DNA of 64,000 nt from Dyella halodurans (GCF_026283925.1 NZ_JAPDPF010000003.1:434001-498000), one strand, 5' to 3'. Numbered from the stretch's first letter, positions 17,327 to 27,039 are shown. Notes: a model not told the origin generated them from the letters alone. Numbers and translations: made by a program.

Positions 17327-17488
17327 CGCTATTCACCACGCCTGCAAGTACGAGGCCGCTGCCGTGATGCCGCATCGCCCCGGATTCATGCGTCCGCCAA
17401 GACGCGGCGATCTTACACCCGAAGTCCGCGACGCCCCGTGGAAGAGTGCAGATACATGCCAAGCATCCAGATCCTTCGAACACGAACA

Positions 17489-17517
17489 TGTCTGCTTCGG
17501 GCCGGAAGCGCACATGG
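17489..17517. repeat. Dispersed repeat, copy 4 (GCTTCGGGCCGGAAGCG)
   Basis: TGTCTGCTTCGGGCCGGAAG followed by CGCACATGG lies between two DHFR-like genes. Its core is a near-palindrome (CTTCGGGCCGGAAG). It is the cleanest copy of the family also seen at 770, 1953 and 3318. Confidence 0.55.
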
Positions 17518-17621
17518 CTAAGTTGCACTTCCTCTTTGAAGTGAACAGCAACCTAAAGTCGTGTCGTCCCTGCTCAAAACCTCCTCGAATCTCGCCCGCT
17601 GCAGCCGGTTGTTGGACGCCC

Positions 17622-18254
17622 TCACTGACGCACATAACGCACGTGCGTAGCGGCTGGTCCATCAAGAACCCGGTCAATGCGAAACTGCGGCCCCGGTTCG
17701 CGCAGGTTCTCGAAGAGACGCCGTCCGCCGCCGAACAACACGGGCGCCAAGGCAATTTCCAGCTCGTCGACGACACCCAGGTTCAGGTATTGCTGGATCA
17801 CATCCGCTCCACCCGAGATACGAACATCACGACTGCCGGCGGATTCACGCGCCAGCTCGAGGGCACGCTCCGGACCCTCGTTGATGAAGTAAAAAGTCGT
17901 GCCACCGGGGCGCACCCACGGGTCGCGTTGCTCATGGGTAAGAACGTATACCGGGGTATGAAACGGCGCCTCCTCCGGCCAGGCCTGCTCGCCTTGATCG
18001 AACATGCGCTTGCCCATGATGTTGGCGCCAATGCGCTCGTTGGTGCTGCGAAGCAGGTCATTGACCGGACCGGTCTCGCCCCCTGGTCCGAGCTTGAGGA
18101 GGTTTTCGCGAAAGTACTGTTGATTGAGCAACCAGCCCATCATTGCACCCCACTTGGCGCCCCAGTTCTTGTACTCAGGCTTACCCATGGTCATGCCTTC
18201 CGGTGCCATGTAGCCATCCAGGCTGAGTCCAATGTTGACGAATACTTTGCTCAT
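17622..18254 (-). CDS. Dihydrofolate reductase family protein
   Basis: A 210-residue RibD-C-type protein: MSKVFVNIGLSLDGYMAPEG at the N-terminus, NIMGKRMFDQGEQAW, PVYVLTHEQRDPW, RISGGADVIQQYL as the glycine-rich nucleotide turn, and ELEIALAPVLFGGGRRLF near the C-terminus. GAGAGGAG precedes the ATG. Like its neighbours it should be a cytoplasmic NADPH-dependent reductase without a known substrate. Confidence 0.9.
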   Translation of the reverse strand: MSKVFVNIGLSLDGYMAPEGMTMGKPEYKNWGAKWGAMMGWLLNQQYFRENLLKLGPGGETGPVNDLLRSTNERIGANIMGKRMFDQGEQAWPEEAPFHTPVYVLTHEQRDPWVRPGGTTFYFINEGPERALELARESAGSRDVRISGGADVIQQYLNLGVVDELEIALAPVLFGGGRRLFENLREPGPQFRIDRVLDGPAATHVRYVRQ

Positions 18255-18443
18255 GACGCTCCTCTCGCTTGTTCGAATGTCGACCTACGCTCGCGCGTCG
18301 CTTCCCTCAGGAATGAGCTTGATATTAGAGGTACCCAGCTTGTCCGCAGCGTGACGGAAGCGTACGTGGGCGCTCACCTTCGCAGAATCACCTGGCCGAT
18401 CGAAGTGAAGTCACCGAATCTTCACGCCGCTGCAGTCACCCAC

Positions 18444-19037
18444 TTACGTTGACATCCAAGCAGGTATGTCCCGCACCACCTCGGTCAACTTGCCAGTGCT
18501 GATCTCGTAGAAGAAGCCGTAGAGCTTGATGCGCTTCGGCACCGCCGGGCTTGAACGAAGCAAGGCGATGTCATGCTTGATGGAGTCCTCGAAATCCATG
18601 ATGGCAAGGCTGCCGCGATCGAACATCGTCGCGATATCGGCGCGATGATGGTCATGAAACTTCTTGATGAGAAGCTCGGGCGTCAGCGTGGTCGTGCCGC
18701 AGAACGAGTGGTGCACCACGACGACATTCTGAACGCTGAAGATGTAGTCCATGGCTGCCACGGACTCCAGCGCGAAGGCGGCACGTCCACCCGCATTGGT
18801 CTCGACGAAGAGCGTCCGGGTGTGACCCACCCGATTACCGGATTCGTCGAGGATGTTTTCACCCGGATAGACCTCGTCGCCAAGATACGCGGCGACGGCC
18901 AGCGGAATGTCGGCCGCCCGGGGATCAAAGCAGTGGATCACGAGCGTCTTCATCGGGATCGCCTGATTCGCGCCCTCGAAGGCGTTCATGTCGAAGCCGG
19001 GGAGCTTTCTGTACTCGTAAGCGCTGAACTGGCCCAT
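18444..19037 (-). CDS. Beta-carbonic anhydrase-like protein
   Basis: A 197-residue protein. HCFDPRAAD gives C36 with the D38-R40 dyad, and VVVHHSFCGTTTL gives H110 and C113. Together these are the zinc ligands and gating pair of beta-carbonic anhydrases, which interconvert CO2 and bicarbonate. The spacing and the long insert resemble the atypical carbonic-anhydrase-like group also found in fungi, so activity is not certain. The start at 19037 was chosen for its GGAGATGGG ribosome site; a longer open frame upstream lacks one. Confidence 0.85.
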   Translation of the reverse strand: MGQFSAYEYRKLPGFDMNAFEGANQAIPMKTLVIHCFDPRAADIPLAVAAYLGDEVYPGENILDESGNRVGHTRTLFVETNAGGRAAFALESVAAMDYIFSVQNVVVVHHSFCGTTTLTPELLIKKFHDHHRADIATMFDRGSLAIMDFEDSIKHDIALLRSSPAVPKRIKLYGFFYEISTGKLTEVVRDIPAWMST

Positions 19038-19472
19038 TTCCCATCTCCACAGCCGTTGACTGCAGGCAGATCCACCAGCTCGGCGAAAAGCTGTCTCGGA
19101 AAGGCATCGAGCCACTGGGCCCGATTAACGCCCCCGAATGATACGCCCCATCGCACTTCATGTCCCCGCGGGCACGCACTGGCGCTGAAGTAACTCCACG
19201 ATTCTCCGGCATCCGCGGAGCCCTCTGTCGTCGCATCAGCCTCTTGCGAGAGGTTGGACATGGGCCGGTAGCAGGTAACCCAGGCTAACAATCAAGCCGA
19301 CGGCGCCACACTCCCACAGGAGATGGTCGTGGAACGGGTTCCAGTGGCGAGGGTTGAGAAAACCGAAGCATCCCTTGGGTGTCGTCCCAATACGGAAGCG
19401 CGGCAGGATCTTCCCGGCTAACCCCGACCTAAGTTAAGTCGGGGCGCCGCCCTTCCTGTGCTCCGAAATGCT
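19038..19472. other. Intergenic stretch with a 7-bp hairpin
   Basis: No credible gene. CCCCGAC (19422-19428) and GTCGGGG (19438-19444) form a perfect hairpin 28 bases past the leftward aldo/keto reductase gene, without a T-run on that strand, so at best a weak terminator. A minus-strand open frame at 18986-19291 has some protein-like sequence but overlaps the carbonic anhydrase start and was not accepted. Confidence 0.45.
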
Positions 19473-20468
19473 TTACCAGCGCTGGTGAACATGAGGCGCT
19501 ATATGGCGCTCATAGACGTCGCGGACGTGTTGCATGGCCTCATGGGACAGTGGCGCAAGGCTTGCAGCAGCGACGTTTGACGTCGCCTGGGCCGCGCTTT
19601 TACTACCAGGAATGATGACGGAGACCGCGTCCTCCATAAGAATCCAGCGTAGCGCGAGTTGCGCCATGGAAGCGTCCACCGGCACAAGGCCGCGCAGCTC
19701 GTCGACCGCTTTCAAGGCGATCTCATACGGCACGCCGGAGAACGTCTCACCGACGTCGAACGCCTCGCCGTGGCGATTGAAGGCGCGATGGTCGTCCGAC
19801 GGAAACACCGAATCCGCCGACATCTTGCCCGTCAGCATGCCGCTCGCGAGTGGCACGCGCGCAATCACCGCAACGTTCCTCTCTCGCGCCTGCTTGAAGA
19901 ACAGCTCGGCAGGGCGCTGGCGGAACATGTTGTAGATGATCTGCACGGAAACCACATGGGGATATTCGATCGCCTTCAGTGCCTCCTCGACCTTTTCGAC
20001 CGAAACGCCGTAGTAGCGAATCTTGCCAGCGGCGACAAACTCGTCCATCGCCTCGAACACCTCGGGGCGGTAATAGACCTCCGTCGGCGGGCAGTGCAAT
20101 TGCACCAGGTCGAGCGTATCGACGCCCAGGTTCAAGAGGCTGCGGTCGATGAAACCTGCGAGCTCGTGCTTGTTCGTATAGCCGCTCGTCACATGCGGAT
20201 CGAGCCGGCGACCGAGCTTGGTGGCCACGATCGGACGCTCGCCACCACGTTGCCGCAACACGTCGCGGATGATGCGTTCCGATCGGCCATCGCCATAGAC
20301 GTCTGCCGTGTCGATGAACGTAACACCGCTATCGAGCGCGGCATTCAGCGCAGCCTTGGCGTCGTCCTCGGCGACACTGCCCCACGCGCCGCCGATTGCC
20401 CATGCCCCAAAGCCGATTTCCGACACATGCCAGCCGGTACGACCAAAAGTCCTCTTCGAAAGCGTCAT
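19473..20468 (-). CDS. Aldo/keto reductase
   Basis: A 331-residue TIM-barrel reductase. FGRTGWHVSEIGFGAWAIGG is the family opening. VTFIDTADVYGDGRSE holds the catalytic aspartate and tyrosine, IVATKLG the lysine, and DLVQLHCPP the histidine. The C-terminal IIPGSKSAAQATSNVAA is the NADPH-binding segment. It reduces aldehydes or ketones with NADPH in the cytoplasm; the closest groups are general stress or sugar aldehyde reductases, so the substrate is unknown. AGGA precedes the ATG. It stands alone. Confidence 0.93.
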   Translation of the reverse strand: MTLSKRTFGRTGWHVSEIGFGAWAIGGAWGSVAEDDAKAALNAALDSGVTFIDTADVYGDGRSERIIRDVLRQRGGERPIVATKLGRRLDPHVTSGYTNKHELAGFIDRSLLNLGVDTLDLVQLHCPPTEVYYRPEVFEAMDEFVAAGKIRYYGVSVEKVEEALKAIEYPHVVSVQIIYNMFRQRPAELFFKQARERNVAVIARVPLASGMLTGKMSADSVFPSDDHRAFNRHGEAFDVGETFSGVPYEIALKAVDELRGLVPVDASMAQLALRWILMEDAVSVIIPGSKSAAQATSNVAAASLAPLSHEAMQHVRDVYERHIAPHVHQRW

Positions 20469-20700
20469 CTAAGTGCTCGTCCTGTGTAGTGCGTAGTTCT
20501 TCATTGGTGCGAATTTTGCCGACTATTTGGGTCGCCCGCGACCGCCATCGACAAAATTCGCCAGCCTGGCGTCCGTGATCCGGCGAAATGGCAGACCACA
20601 ACTACGCCTGCTCCATCGGCGTACCGGCAGTGAGGCACCCTCTGAACAGACCACTCGATGGCGATGCGCACGATCCTGCGCCGCTTCAGGTGACCGTATG

Positions 20701-21603
20701 TCAGGCGATGCGCTGGCGGAATGCCAGATACGCAGCCAATACGGCATCGGGCGCTTCGATTTGAGGGTAATGGCCAACGTTTTCCAACAGCGTCACATCG
20801 GGCTGGGGAATCAACTCCTCATAGCGCGCCGCCATGTGCTGGCCGGATACGGGATCAGCCGTGCCATTGATGAGCTTGAGCGGAATCCGGGCATGCTGCA
20901 TGGCGCCCACCCAGCGTTCGCGATGCTCACGACGTTCGATGATGTAACGAATCAGCCTGGGCGCGACGGCAAGGCCGTTGTTATGCGTCATCAGGTTCCA
21001 GAACGCATCGATCAGTGCCTGATCCGGTTGCGTCGCCGGCCCAAAGATCTTGCGCATGCTTTGAGCCACGGTTGCACGCGTTGTCATTCGGGCGACCAGG
21101 GGACCGAGCGGAGAAAGCAACAGCTTCTGGACGGGCACCGGTCGGTGGGTCTCCGGGAACAAGCCACCGTTCAAGAACGCGGCACTGCGTAGCCTGGGGC
21201 CACGGCCAGACTCTTGCTGGCGGGCCAAAAGTTCCTGCGCCACGCTGTCGCCATAGTCATGGGCCAGTAAGTGGTACTTCTCCACGCCTTCGTTGGCCAG
21301 GAACGATGCAACGAGGGTCGCCTGATCCATCAATGAGTACGCATAGCCTGCGGGCTTCGCCGAGAAGCCAAAGCCGATCATGTCCAGCGTGTAGACCCGA
21401 AAACGACGCGCCAGGCTCGACCACAGCGCCTCCCAATCCCAGGAGGCGGTGGGAAAGCCGTGAATCAACACGAGTGGCTCAGCCCCAGGGGCTCCGGCAA
21501 CGCGCACGAAGATGGCATGCCCTCGATAGTCCATCGTGCGCCCGGCTTCGGCCCATTCGGCGAGCGACACGCGGCTACGTGAATCAGCGCTACCTTCGTG
21601 CAT
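20701..21603 (-). CDS. Alpha/beta hydrolase (epoxide-hydrolase/dehalogenase type)
   Basis: A 300-residue hydrolase without a signal peptide. LVLIHGFPTASWDW is the HGxP oxyanion segment, TLDMIGFGFSAKP follows, and the elbow LLAHDYGDSVAQE places aspartate D116 as nucleophile instead of serine. NVGHYPQIEAP gives the histidine. An aspartate nucleophile marks the epoxide hydrolase/haloalkane dehalogenase branch. Eukaryotic MEST-like proteins share HDYGD. It is cytoplasmic and its substrate is unknown. Confidence 0.9.
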   Translation of the reverse strand: MHEGSADSRSRVSLAEWAEAGRTMDYRGHAIFVRVAGAPGAEPLVLIHGFPTASWDWEALWSSLARRFRVYTLDMIGFGFSAKPAGYAYSLMDQATLVASFLANEGVEKYHLLAHDYGDSVAQELLARQQESGRGPRLRSAAFLNGGLFPETHRPVPVQKLLLSPLGPLVARMTTRATVAQSMRKIFGPATQPDQALIDAFWNLMTHNNGLAVAPRLIRYIIERREHRERWVGAMQHARIPLKLINGTADPVSGQHMAARYEELIPQPDVTLLENVGHYPQIEAPDAVLAAYLAFRQRIA

Positions 21604-22054
21604 GACAGGAGACCTCTGGCTCGATTTGCACGCCGCTTCCCGCTATCGGTTGTCACGCCACGCGTGTTGAATATACGACGCTCTTCAGGCTCGCCCTAAG
21701 AACCACGACGAAAACCCTCTTCGCAGGGTCACGGTTTGCGAGCACATTGCCCGGTAATGGGCCGGCCATGGAGAAGCGGCAAGGCGTGTAGCGATGACAG
21801 TAAAGTCTTCATTTCGCCTCCCCCATACGAACTCACCCATCACCACAACCCAAAGTGTGGGTGCGCGGATTTCGGGGACAGCTGACTACGGTTACGGCAG
21901 CGCCTGAACGCGCCCATCGTGCCGCCAGCGCGCCGGCGTGGACAAGGCCCGCTCCTGCTCGCAAGCGGACCTTCCAAGCCTGCCAACGCGCCCCGACCGC
22001 CAGTGCAGGCGAGGCCGGAGTGGCCTTCAAGACCGACTCGATCGACCTAGCCTC
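21604..22054. other. Intergenic stretch, nothing recognised
   Basis: About 450 bases between two leftward genes. Short open frames here are arginine- or alanine-rich on both strands and look like by-products of high GC. No repeat, RNA gene or clear terminator was identified. Confidence 0.4.
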
Positions 22055-22498
22055 TCAGTTGTGAGACGGCAACACCGTGAATCGGTTGCACAAGAAGGTG
22101 TTTCCTGAAGCGTCTTTCGTCTTGGCGTAGGTACTTTCGCGTAGCGTCAGAACTTCGCCCTGAACGCATCGCTGATCCTCATGGAGCAGGTCGGCAAAAC
22201 TACCCGTACGCGGCGGCGTATCGCCCTCGGCCCGCTTCTCTTCCCCGTAGCCGATCCAATAACTGACCCAGTCAGCAGGCTTCTGCGCGGCGTTTGTGGC
22301 CGACTTTCCGGCGGCGAAACCCAAGTCGTAGCTGGCACGATCGATGGGTTTGAACTGCAGCGCATCCGCCGGCAATGCGTTCTTCTGGGGGTCCGGATTT
22401 CTGTCCGGACGCACGCTCGAACTGTAGCTTCGCTGCACGATGAAACCTACGACGATGATGATCCCGACCGTAGCCAATACCAAGCCTTTCGATTTCAT
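22055..22498 (-). CDS. Membrane-anchored protein of unknown function
   Basis: A 147-residue protein starting MKSKGLVLATVGIIIVVGFI, a signal-anchor or uncleaved signal segment (residues 4-21), then a soluble periplasmic part. Two cysteines (DQRCVQG and TFLCNRF) near the C-terminus could pair. AGGGTGG precedes the ATG at 22498; the open frame upstream is not protein-like. No family recognised. It is followed by a second unknown small gene read in the same direction upstream at 22595-22861, so they may form a unit. Confidence 0.65.
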   Translation of the reverse strand: MKSKGLVLATVGIIIVVGFIVQRSYSSSVRPDRNPDPQKNALPADALQFKPIDRASYDLGFAAGKSATNAAQKPADWVSYWIGYGEEKRAEGDTPPRTGSFADLLHEDQRCVQGEVLTLRESTYAKTKDASGNTFLCNRFTVLPSHN

Positions 22499-22594
22499 GG
22501 CGTCCACCCTCTTTGTTGGAAGACCGATTCGAATCGACGAGTGTGTTGTTGCGTAAACCAGACATCTGTCCACGTTGGGCTGTGGACGATGCGG

Positions 22595-22861
22595 CTAAGT
22601 CCAGGAGACGTCGACGACGTCGACCTCCATTCCCGGTACCAGGGCAACCTCGTCGATCGCCTCGGTATGGATGACTGCCTCTGCATCGGGGGTTTGAAGG
22701 CCTTGCGCGATTTCCGGCCAATGCTGCGTGGCGAGATCGATGGCCTTCGAGAGTGCCGAGCCCGAGTCGCCAGCTGAGACGACGCCGTAGAGCTCGAAGC
22801 TGGCCGCTCCTTCGGGACGCAGGAATCCCTGCCCGACGGCCAAGACTGACCAAAGCGCCAT
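22595..22861 (-). CDS. Small protein of unknown function (88 residues)
   Basis: It starts at ATG 22861 behind AAAGGGGG. The protein MALWSVLAVGQGFLRPEGAA continues with FELYGVVSAGDSGSALSKAI and ends VPGMEVDVVDVSWT. The mixed hydrophobic and acidic composition and regular spacing look like a folded alpha/beta domain, not a shadow frame. No membrane segment, no cysteines. It lies about 100 bases upstream of the membrane-anchored unknown gene. Confidence 0.6.
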   Translation of the reverse strand: MALWSVLAVGQGFLRPEGAASFELYGVVSAGDSGSALSKAIDLATQHWPEIAQGLQTPDAEAVIHTEAIDEVALVPGMEVDVVDVSWT

Positions 22862-23306
22862 ATGCCCCCCTTTGTCCCCCGTACGCCCGCCAAGAAAGCA
22901 GACGTCGTCTAGAATCCCCGTGCGTAGTATGGCAACTCTTCAAGCCCGCGCAGCCCAATGGCCGTCCATTTCCGTCTAGGAATTTTGGAAGTGGCGTGGG
23001 GCAGAGGCTGCCACTGAGGCTTCGGGACATCGTTGGAATCGGGGTCCGCCCTCACCCCATGCTTCTCCGGGGGTAGCCGGGTAGGCCGTCCAGACGGCCT
23101 TTCGCTCGGTGTGCATGACCCTACCCAAGGCGAGTTCGACCGGTCGCCGCCGGCCGCCCCCATCCATCGGACAGGCCACACCAGCGAAGGCTGAATCGAT
23201 CTACTACTATCAGCAACAAAGCCGACCCGTCCCCGACGCGGCCCGACCAAGACTCATTAGCCACCTCGAAACCCGAGGCGGTTCACCATCCCCCAAGTCC
23301 GAACCT
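22862..23306. other. Intergenic stretch upstream of the GH8 gene
   Basis: No gene recognised. AGGCCG and CGGCCT around 23083-23100 make a short hairpin followed by TTTC. The promoters of the divergent small gene and the GH8 gene should be here but were not identified. Confidence 0.4.
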
Positions 23307-24596
23307 ATGCCCAAGTCTGCTTCGATCCTCTGTGTCTTCCTGCTAGCCACTTCCTTGGGTTCGCTGGCTCAGGCCAGCCCGGGGCCTGCGACCACGCCGG
23401 CCGGCGCTGTCGCTTCCGGCCATTACCCGGACCTGTTTGCCGAAGCTGGTCACGCCCGCCCTGACGTGGAAGCAAAGATTCAGGCAGCCTTCCAGCAACT
23501 GTTCCACGGCGATCCAGCCACGCAGGCGATCTACTACGAGACAGGCAGTAACGCCGATGGGCCGCTGGCCTACATCCACGACGTCAACAATGACGATGTG
23601 CGCTCGGAGGGCATCTCGTACGGAATGATGATTGCGGTGCAACTGGACCGCAAACGCGAGTTCGACGCGCTCTGGAACTGGGCCATGACCCACATGTACC
23701 AGCGCGATCCATCACATCCGGCGTACGGCTATTTTGCTTGGTCGATGCGGACGGACGGCGTGGCCAATGACCCGATGCCCGCGCCCGATGGCGAGGAGTA
23801 CCTGATCACCGCGCTGTACTTCGCCGCCGAGCGCTGGGGTAACGGCCAGGGCATCTACGACTACCGCGCCCAGGCCGATCGCCTGCTCCGCAACGTACTG
23901 CACCGCGAGGCGATCACCGGCCAGACCATCCACGGTCAAATGACGGCACTCAGCCTGTTCGATCCCAAGACCAAGATGGTGCGCTTCACCCCGGACGCCG
24001 TGAACGCGGCGCACACCGATGCGTCCTATCACTTGCCGGCCTTCTATGAGGTATGGGCGCGGGTTGGGCCGCAGGCCGACCGGGCGTTCTGGCACCAGGC
24101 TGCGCAGGTCAGCCGCGACTATCTGGCCACCACCGCGCACCCCAAGACCGCGCTTACTCCCGATTACGGCAACTTCGACGGCACGCCGTGGGCGGCGCCA
24201 TGGCGGCCGGATTCCGCGGACTTCCGTTACGACGCCTGGCGCAGCGCCATGAACTGGTCGGTGGATGGGTCGTGGTGGGCACGTGACCACCGCGAAGTCG
24301 AAATGAGCAACCGCCTGCAGGCCTTCTTCGATGCGCAAGGCATGGACGCGTATCAGAGCCTGTACAAGCTGGACGGCACGCTGTTGGGCGGCGGCCGCGT
24401 CACCGGCCTGATCGCCACCAACGCCGTCGCGAGCCTGATTGCCACCAATCCACGCAGGCTCGCCTTCGTCCAAAGCCTGTGGGATAGCCCGGTACCCAAT
24501 GGACCGCAGCGCTACTACAACGGCATGCTTTATCTGATGGCCCTGCTCCATTGCAGCGGCGATTTCCGCGCCTGGCTGCCCCACGCATCGCCCTGA
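23307..24596 (+). CDS. Secreted glycoside hydrolase family 8 enzyme (exo-oligoxylanase-like)
   Basis: A 429-residue protein with a signal peptide (MPKSASILCVFLLATSLGSL, cleavage near residue 24). The (alpha/alpha)6 barrel starts around residue 45. DVRSEGISYGMMIAVQLDR holds the GH8 proton-donor glutamate E101, and FAWSMRTDGVANDPMPAPDG and EEYLITALYFAAERWGNG follow the same order as reducing-end xylose-releasing exo-oligoxylanases, with FRYDAWRSAMNW later. It likely releases xylose from short xylo-oligosaccharides or cuts a related beta-1,4-glycan outside the cytoplasm. The start at 23307 restores a normal signal peptide; the longer frame upstream does not. Confidence 0.9.
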   Translation: MPKSASILCVFLLATSLGSLAQASPGPATTPAGAVASGHYPDLFAEAGHARPDVEAKIQAAFQQLFHGDPATQAIYYETGSNADGPLAYIHDVNNDDVRSEGISYGMMIAVQLDRKREFDALWNWAMTHMYQRDPSHPAYGYFAWSMRTDGVANDPMPAPDGEEYLITALYFAAERWGNGQGIYDYRAQADRLLRNVLHREAITGQTIHGQMTALSLFDPKTKMVRFTPDAVNAAHTDASYHLPAFYEVWARVGPQADRAFWHQAAQVSRDYLATTAHPKTALTPDYGNFDGTPWAAPWRPDSADFRYDAWRSAMNWSVDGSWWARDHREVEMSNRLQAFFDAQGMDAYQSLYKLDGTLLGGGRVTGLIATNAVASLIATNPRRLAFVQSLWDSPVPNGPQRYYNGMLYLMALLHCSGDFRAWLPHASP

Positions 24597-24669
24597 GTCG
24601 CGTATATCGACACGGGTTCCAGCCAGGCCCGTGGATAGACGGACGCTGGCCGATCGCGGTGAGCATGGG

Positions 24670-27039
24670 TCACTCGTACTGCAGCGCCTTCACGACCGAC
24701 ATTCGCCTGGCCTGCTGTGCTGGCCAGGCGCAGGCGACGACTGAGACGATCGAGACAAGGACCAGCCAACGCATGACACCGACCGGTTCGGGCGTCAGCG
24801 AGGCAGGCACGGGGAACATGACCTTGGCGAAGCTTCGTGACATCGCCACGCTGATGGGCACGGACAGCGGCAGCGATACCAGCCAGCCAAGCAATGCCAT
24901 TGTCAGCCCCTCCAACTGCACCATGCCGAGGATGGTGCGGCCGCGCGCACCCATGGCCCGCAATACGCCGATCTCACGCTGACGTTCCAGCACGGTCACA
25001 CTCATGGTGGCTGCCAGGCCCATACCGCCGACCACAATCATCACCCAGCCCATGACGCCGAGAAAGCTCACCACCATCTGCAAGTGATCCTCGATGCCTT
25101 GCCGCTCTTCGCTGAGCAAATGGCTGCTGGCAACTGTCAGCCCCTGGTTGTCGAAGGCATCGCGCAAGCGCCGAATGAGGTCGAGTTGACCATCGCGGTC
25201 GCGGGCGACGCTCCTGACCCGCAGCACTGAGGCGAGGTCCCGACCGCGCCAGGCGGCGAATCCGGACCGGGAGACGTACGCCACCGGCTCGGGCCCGCTG
25301 TCCATGATGCCGACGACCCGCAAAGAAGCAGGCCGACCATCGATGGTCAGCTGTATGGGCTGTCCGACCGTCAGTCCCGGGTCGCTTCTCAGCAAACCGC
25401 TGCCGATCACGACGTCGTTGGCATCGTCATCGCGCAACCAGCGGCCGCTGCGCATCGCTGGCGTCAGGAGACGGCTGCTCCGCGGGACCGCCAGGAGGGC
25501 AAACATGTTACCCACCGTGCCATCGGTGCGTGCCAGGCCGACGCTGGCGCCACCCCAGGCCTCGGCCAAGGCGACGCCAGGCACCGCGTTCGCGGTCGCG
25601 ATCAAGCGACTGGCCGGTTGCGGCTCGAGCAGGCGTAGCGTGACATCGTGATGTTGATTGACGAAGAGCAGATCCGCCGACTGCTCCACCGCCGTGCGCA
25701 GATTGCTTGCGCCGATGAACACGGAACCGGCGGTCGCCAGCGCCGCCAAGGTCAGCATGCAACGCTGACGCTGGCGAAAAGCGTTATGCAACGAGAGCAG
25801 TTGTGGACGCGCGAGAGGCACACCCTGCAGCCAATGACGTGCGCGCATGACGGCGGGGCCGTGGGACAGCGCCTGCTCGCGCAGCGCCGCTACCACGGAC
25901 TCACGGCAGGCTCGAGCGACCGGCACGGCAGCGGCCAGCACGGGCAGCACGATGCCGACAGCGGCTTGTGCGGCGAAAGCCCATAGAGGGATGGCATAGC
26001 GCTCGACCGGGAAGTTCAACAGCTCGCCCTGGAAGCCGCCATAGCGTCGCCCCAGCCAGGCGGCCACCGGCAGCGCGATGGCCGCCGCAAGCAAGCCCAA
26101 GGCACCTGCCAAGGCCAGCACTTGCGTGGCCAGTTGTCGCTCACTGGCGCCAAGCGCCTTCATGATGCCGAGCTCGCGCCGCTGGCCTGCGAGCATGGCC
26201 GACATCAGGTTGACGATCAGGCAAGCGCAGACGAGCAGGGTCAGGACTCCGAAGCCTCCTTGCGTGAGCATCAACGTATCCATCTGGGCGGCATGCATAT
26301 GCCGACCCGGTACGGGCACGTCGATGGCGCCGGCGCGACGTCCTTCCGCTTCTGCCAGCGCCTTGATGCGCCACGCCAATTGCCGCACGCCCTGCTGGCT
26401 GGGGTGCGGCTCGGACACCGTGATCTGCAGCTCATCGAACCCGGATGGCACGCCCAGCCGGGTCAAGGTGTCCGGGGTGGTAAAGCCATACACGAGATGA
26501 TCCATCCAGCCGGGCGCCACCGAGACGTCGCGCACGATGCCGCCTACGCGCAGCGTGATGGGCGGCTGGCCCGCCACGGCCACCGGGAGTGCCATGCCCA
26601 CCGTCGCGCCGGAATAATCCAGCGACGATCGCTCGATGATGATCTCGCCGTGACGCGGTGGCCACCCGCCTTGCGCGTCCTGCAGTCGCCCGATATCGGG
26701 CCGGGCCACATCGTCGAGCGCGTGAAGCACGATCGTTTTGTGCTCTCCTGGCCCTTGCGTGGTCACCACCACGGTCCGTCGCAGCCGGGCGGCCGCTACA
26801 CCGGGCATCTGGCGGACGCGCGCCAGGAATGCATCATCCAGCGGCGTGATCTGCAGCGTCGCCGCGACCGGATGGCTCGCGACATAGCTGGCTTGAGTAG
26901 TCACACGCACCAGGGCCCACGCATCGAGTATCGCCCCGGCCCCCATAAGCCCCAACGCTACCGCGAGTACCACGAGCAAGGTGCGCGCGCGATGCCCCCA
27001 GACATCCCGCAGCGTTTTGCGCCAGCGCGTATCAAACAT
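24670..27039 (-). CDS. ABC transporter permease with two FtsX domains
   Basis: A 789-residue inner-membrane protein with one N-terminal helix (TLLVVLAVALGLMGAGAIL), a large periplasmic domain, three helices around residues 260-370, a second periplasmic domain, and three C-terminal helices. The ending SVTVLERQREIGVLRAMGAR matches the FtsX signature; the middle copy reads GQRRELGIMKALGAS. This double-FtsX layout is that of MacB/YbbP-type exporters, which move substrates across or out of the membrane rather than import. Its start overlaps the stop of the ATPase gene by 8 bases, so the two are translationally coupled. Substrate unknown. Confidence 0.92.
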   Translation of the reverse strand: MFDTRWRKTLRDVWGHRARTLLVVLAVALGLMGAGAILDAWALVRVTTQASYVASHPVAATLQITPLDDAFLARVRQMPGVAAARLRRTVVVTTQGPGEHKTIVLHALDDVARPDIGRLQDAQGGWPPRHGEIIIERSSLDYSGATVGMALPVAVAGQPPITLRVGGIVRDVSVAPGWMDHLVYGFTTPDTLTRLGVPSGFDELQITVSEPHPSQQGVRQLAWRIKALAEAEGRRAGAIDVPVPGRHMHAAQMDTLMLTQGGFGVLTLLVCACLIVNLMSAMLAGQRRELGIMKALGASERQLATQVLALAGALGLLAAAIALPVAAWLGRRYGGFQGELLNFPVERYAIPLWAFAAQAAVGIVLPVLAAAVPVARACRESVVAALREQALSHGPAVMRARHWLQGVPLARPQLLSLHNAFRQRQRCMLTLAALATAGSVFIGASNLRTAVEQSADLLFVNQHHDVTLRLLEPQPASRLIATANAVPGVALAEAWGGASVGLARTDGTVGNMFALLAVPRSSRLLTPAMRSGRWLRDDDANDVVIGSGLLRSDPGLTVGQPIQLTIDGRPASLRVVGIMDSGPEPVAYVSRSGFAAWRGRDLASVLRVRSVARDRDGQLDLIRRLRDAFDNQGLTVASSHLLSEERQGIEDHLQMVVSFLGVMGWVMIVVGGMGLAATMSVTVLERQREIGVLRAMGARGRTILGMVQLEGLTMALLGWLVSLPLSVPISVAMSRSFAKVMFPVPASLTPEPVGVMRWLVLVSIVSVVACAWPAQQARRMSVVKALQYE

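Noticed and set aside
17172-18452. A 426-codon plus-strand frame across two DHFR-like genes and a repeat
   Set aside because: It overlaps two well-recognised minus-strand genes and includes an intergenic repeat.
18986-19291. A minus-strand frame upstream of the carbonic anhydrase gene with some protein-like sequence (ACPRGHEVRWGVSFGG)
   Set aside because: It overlaps the start of the carbonic anhydrase gene by about 50 bases in another frame and has no clear ribosome site or family.
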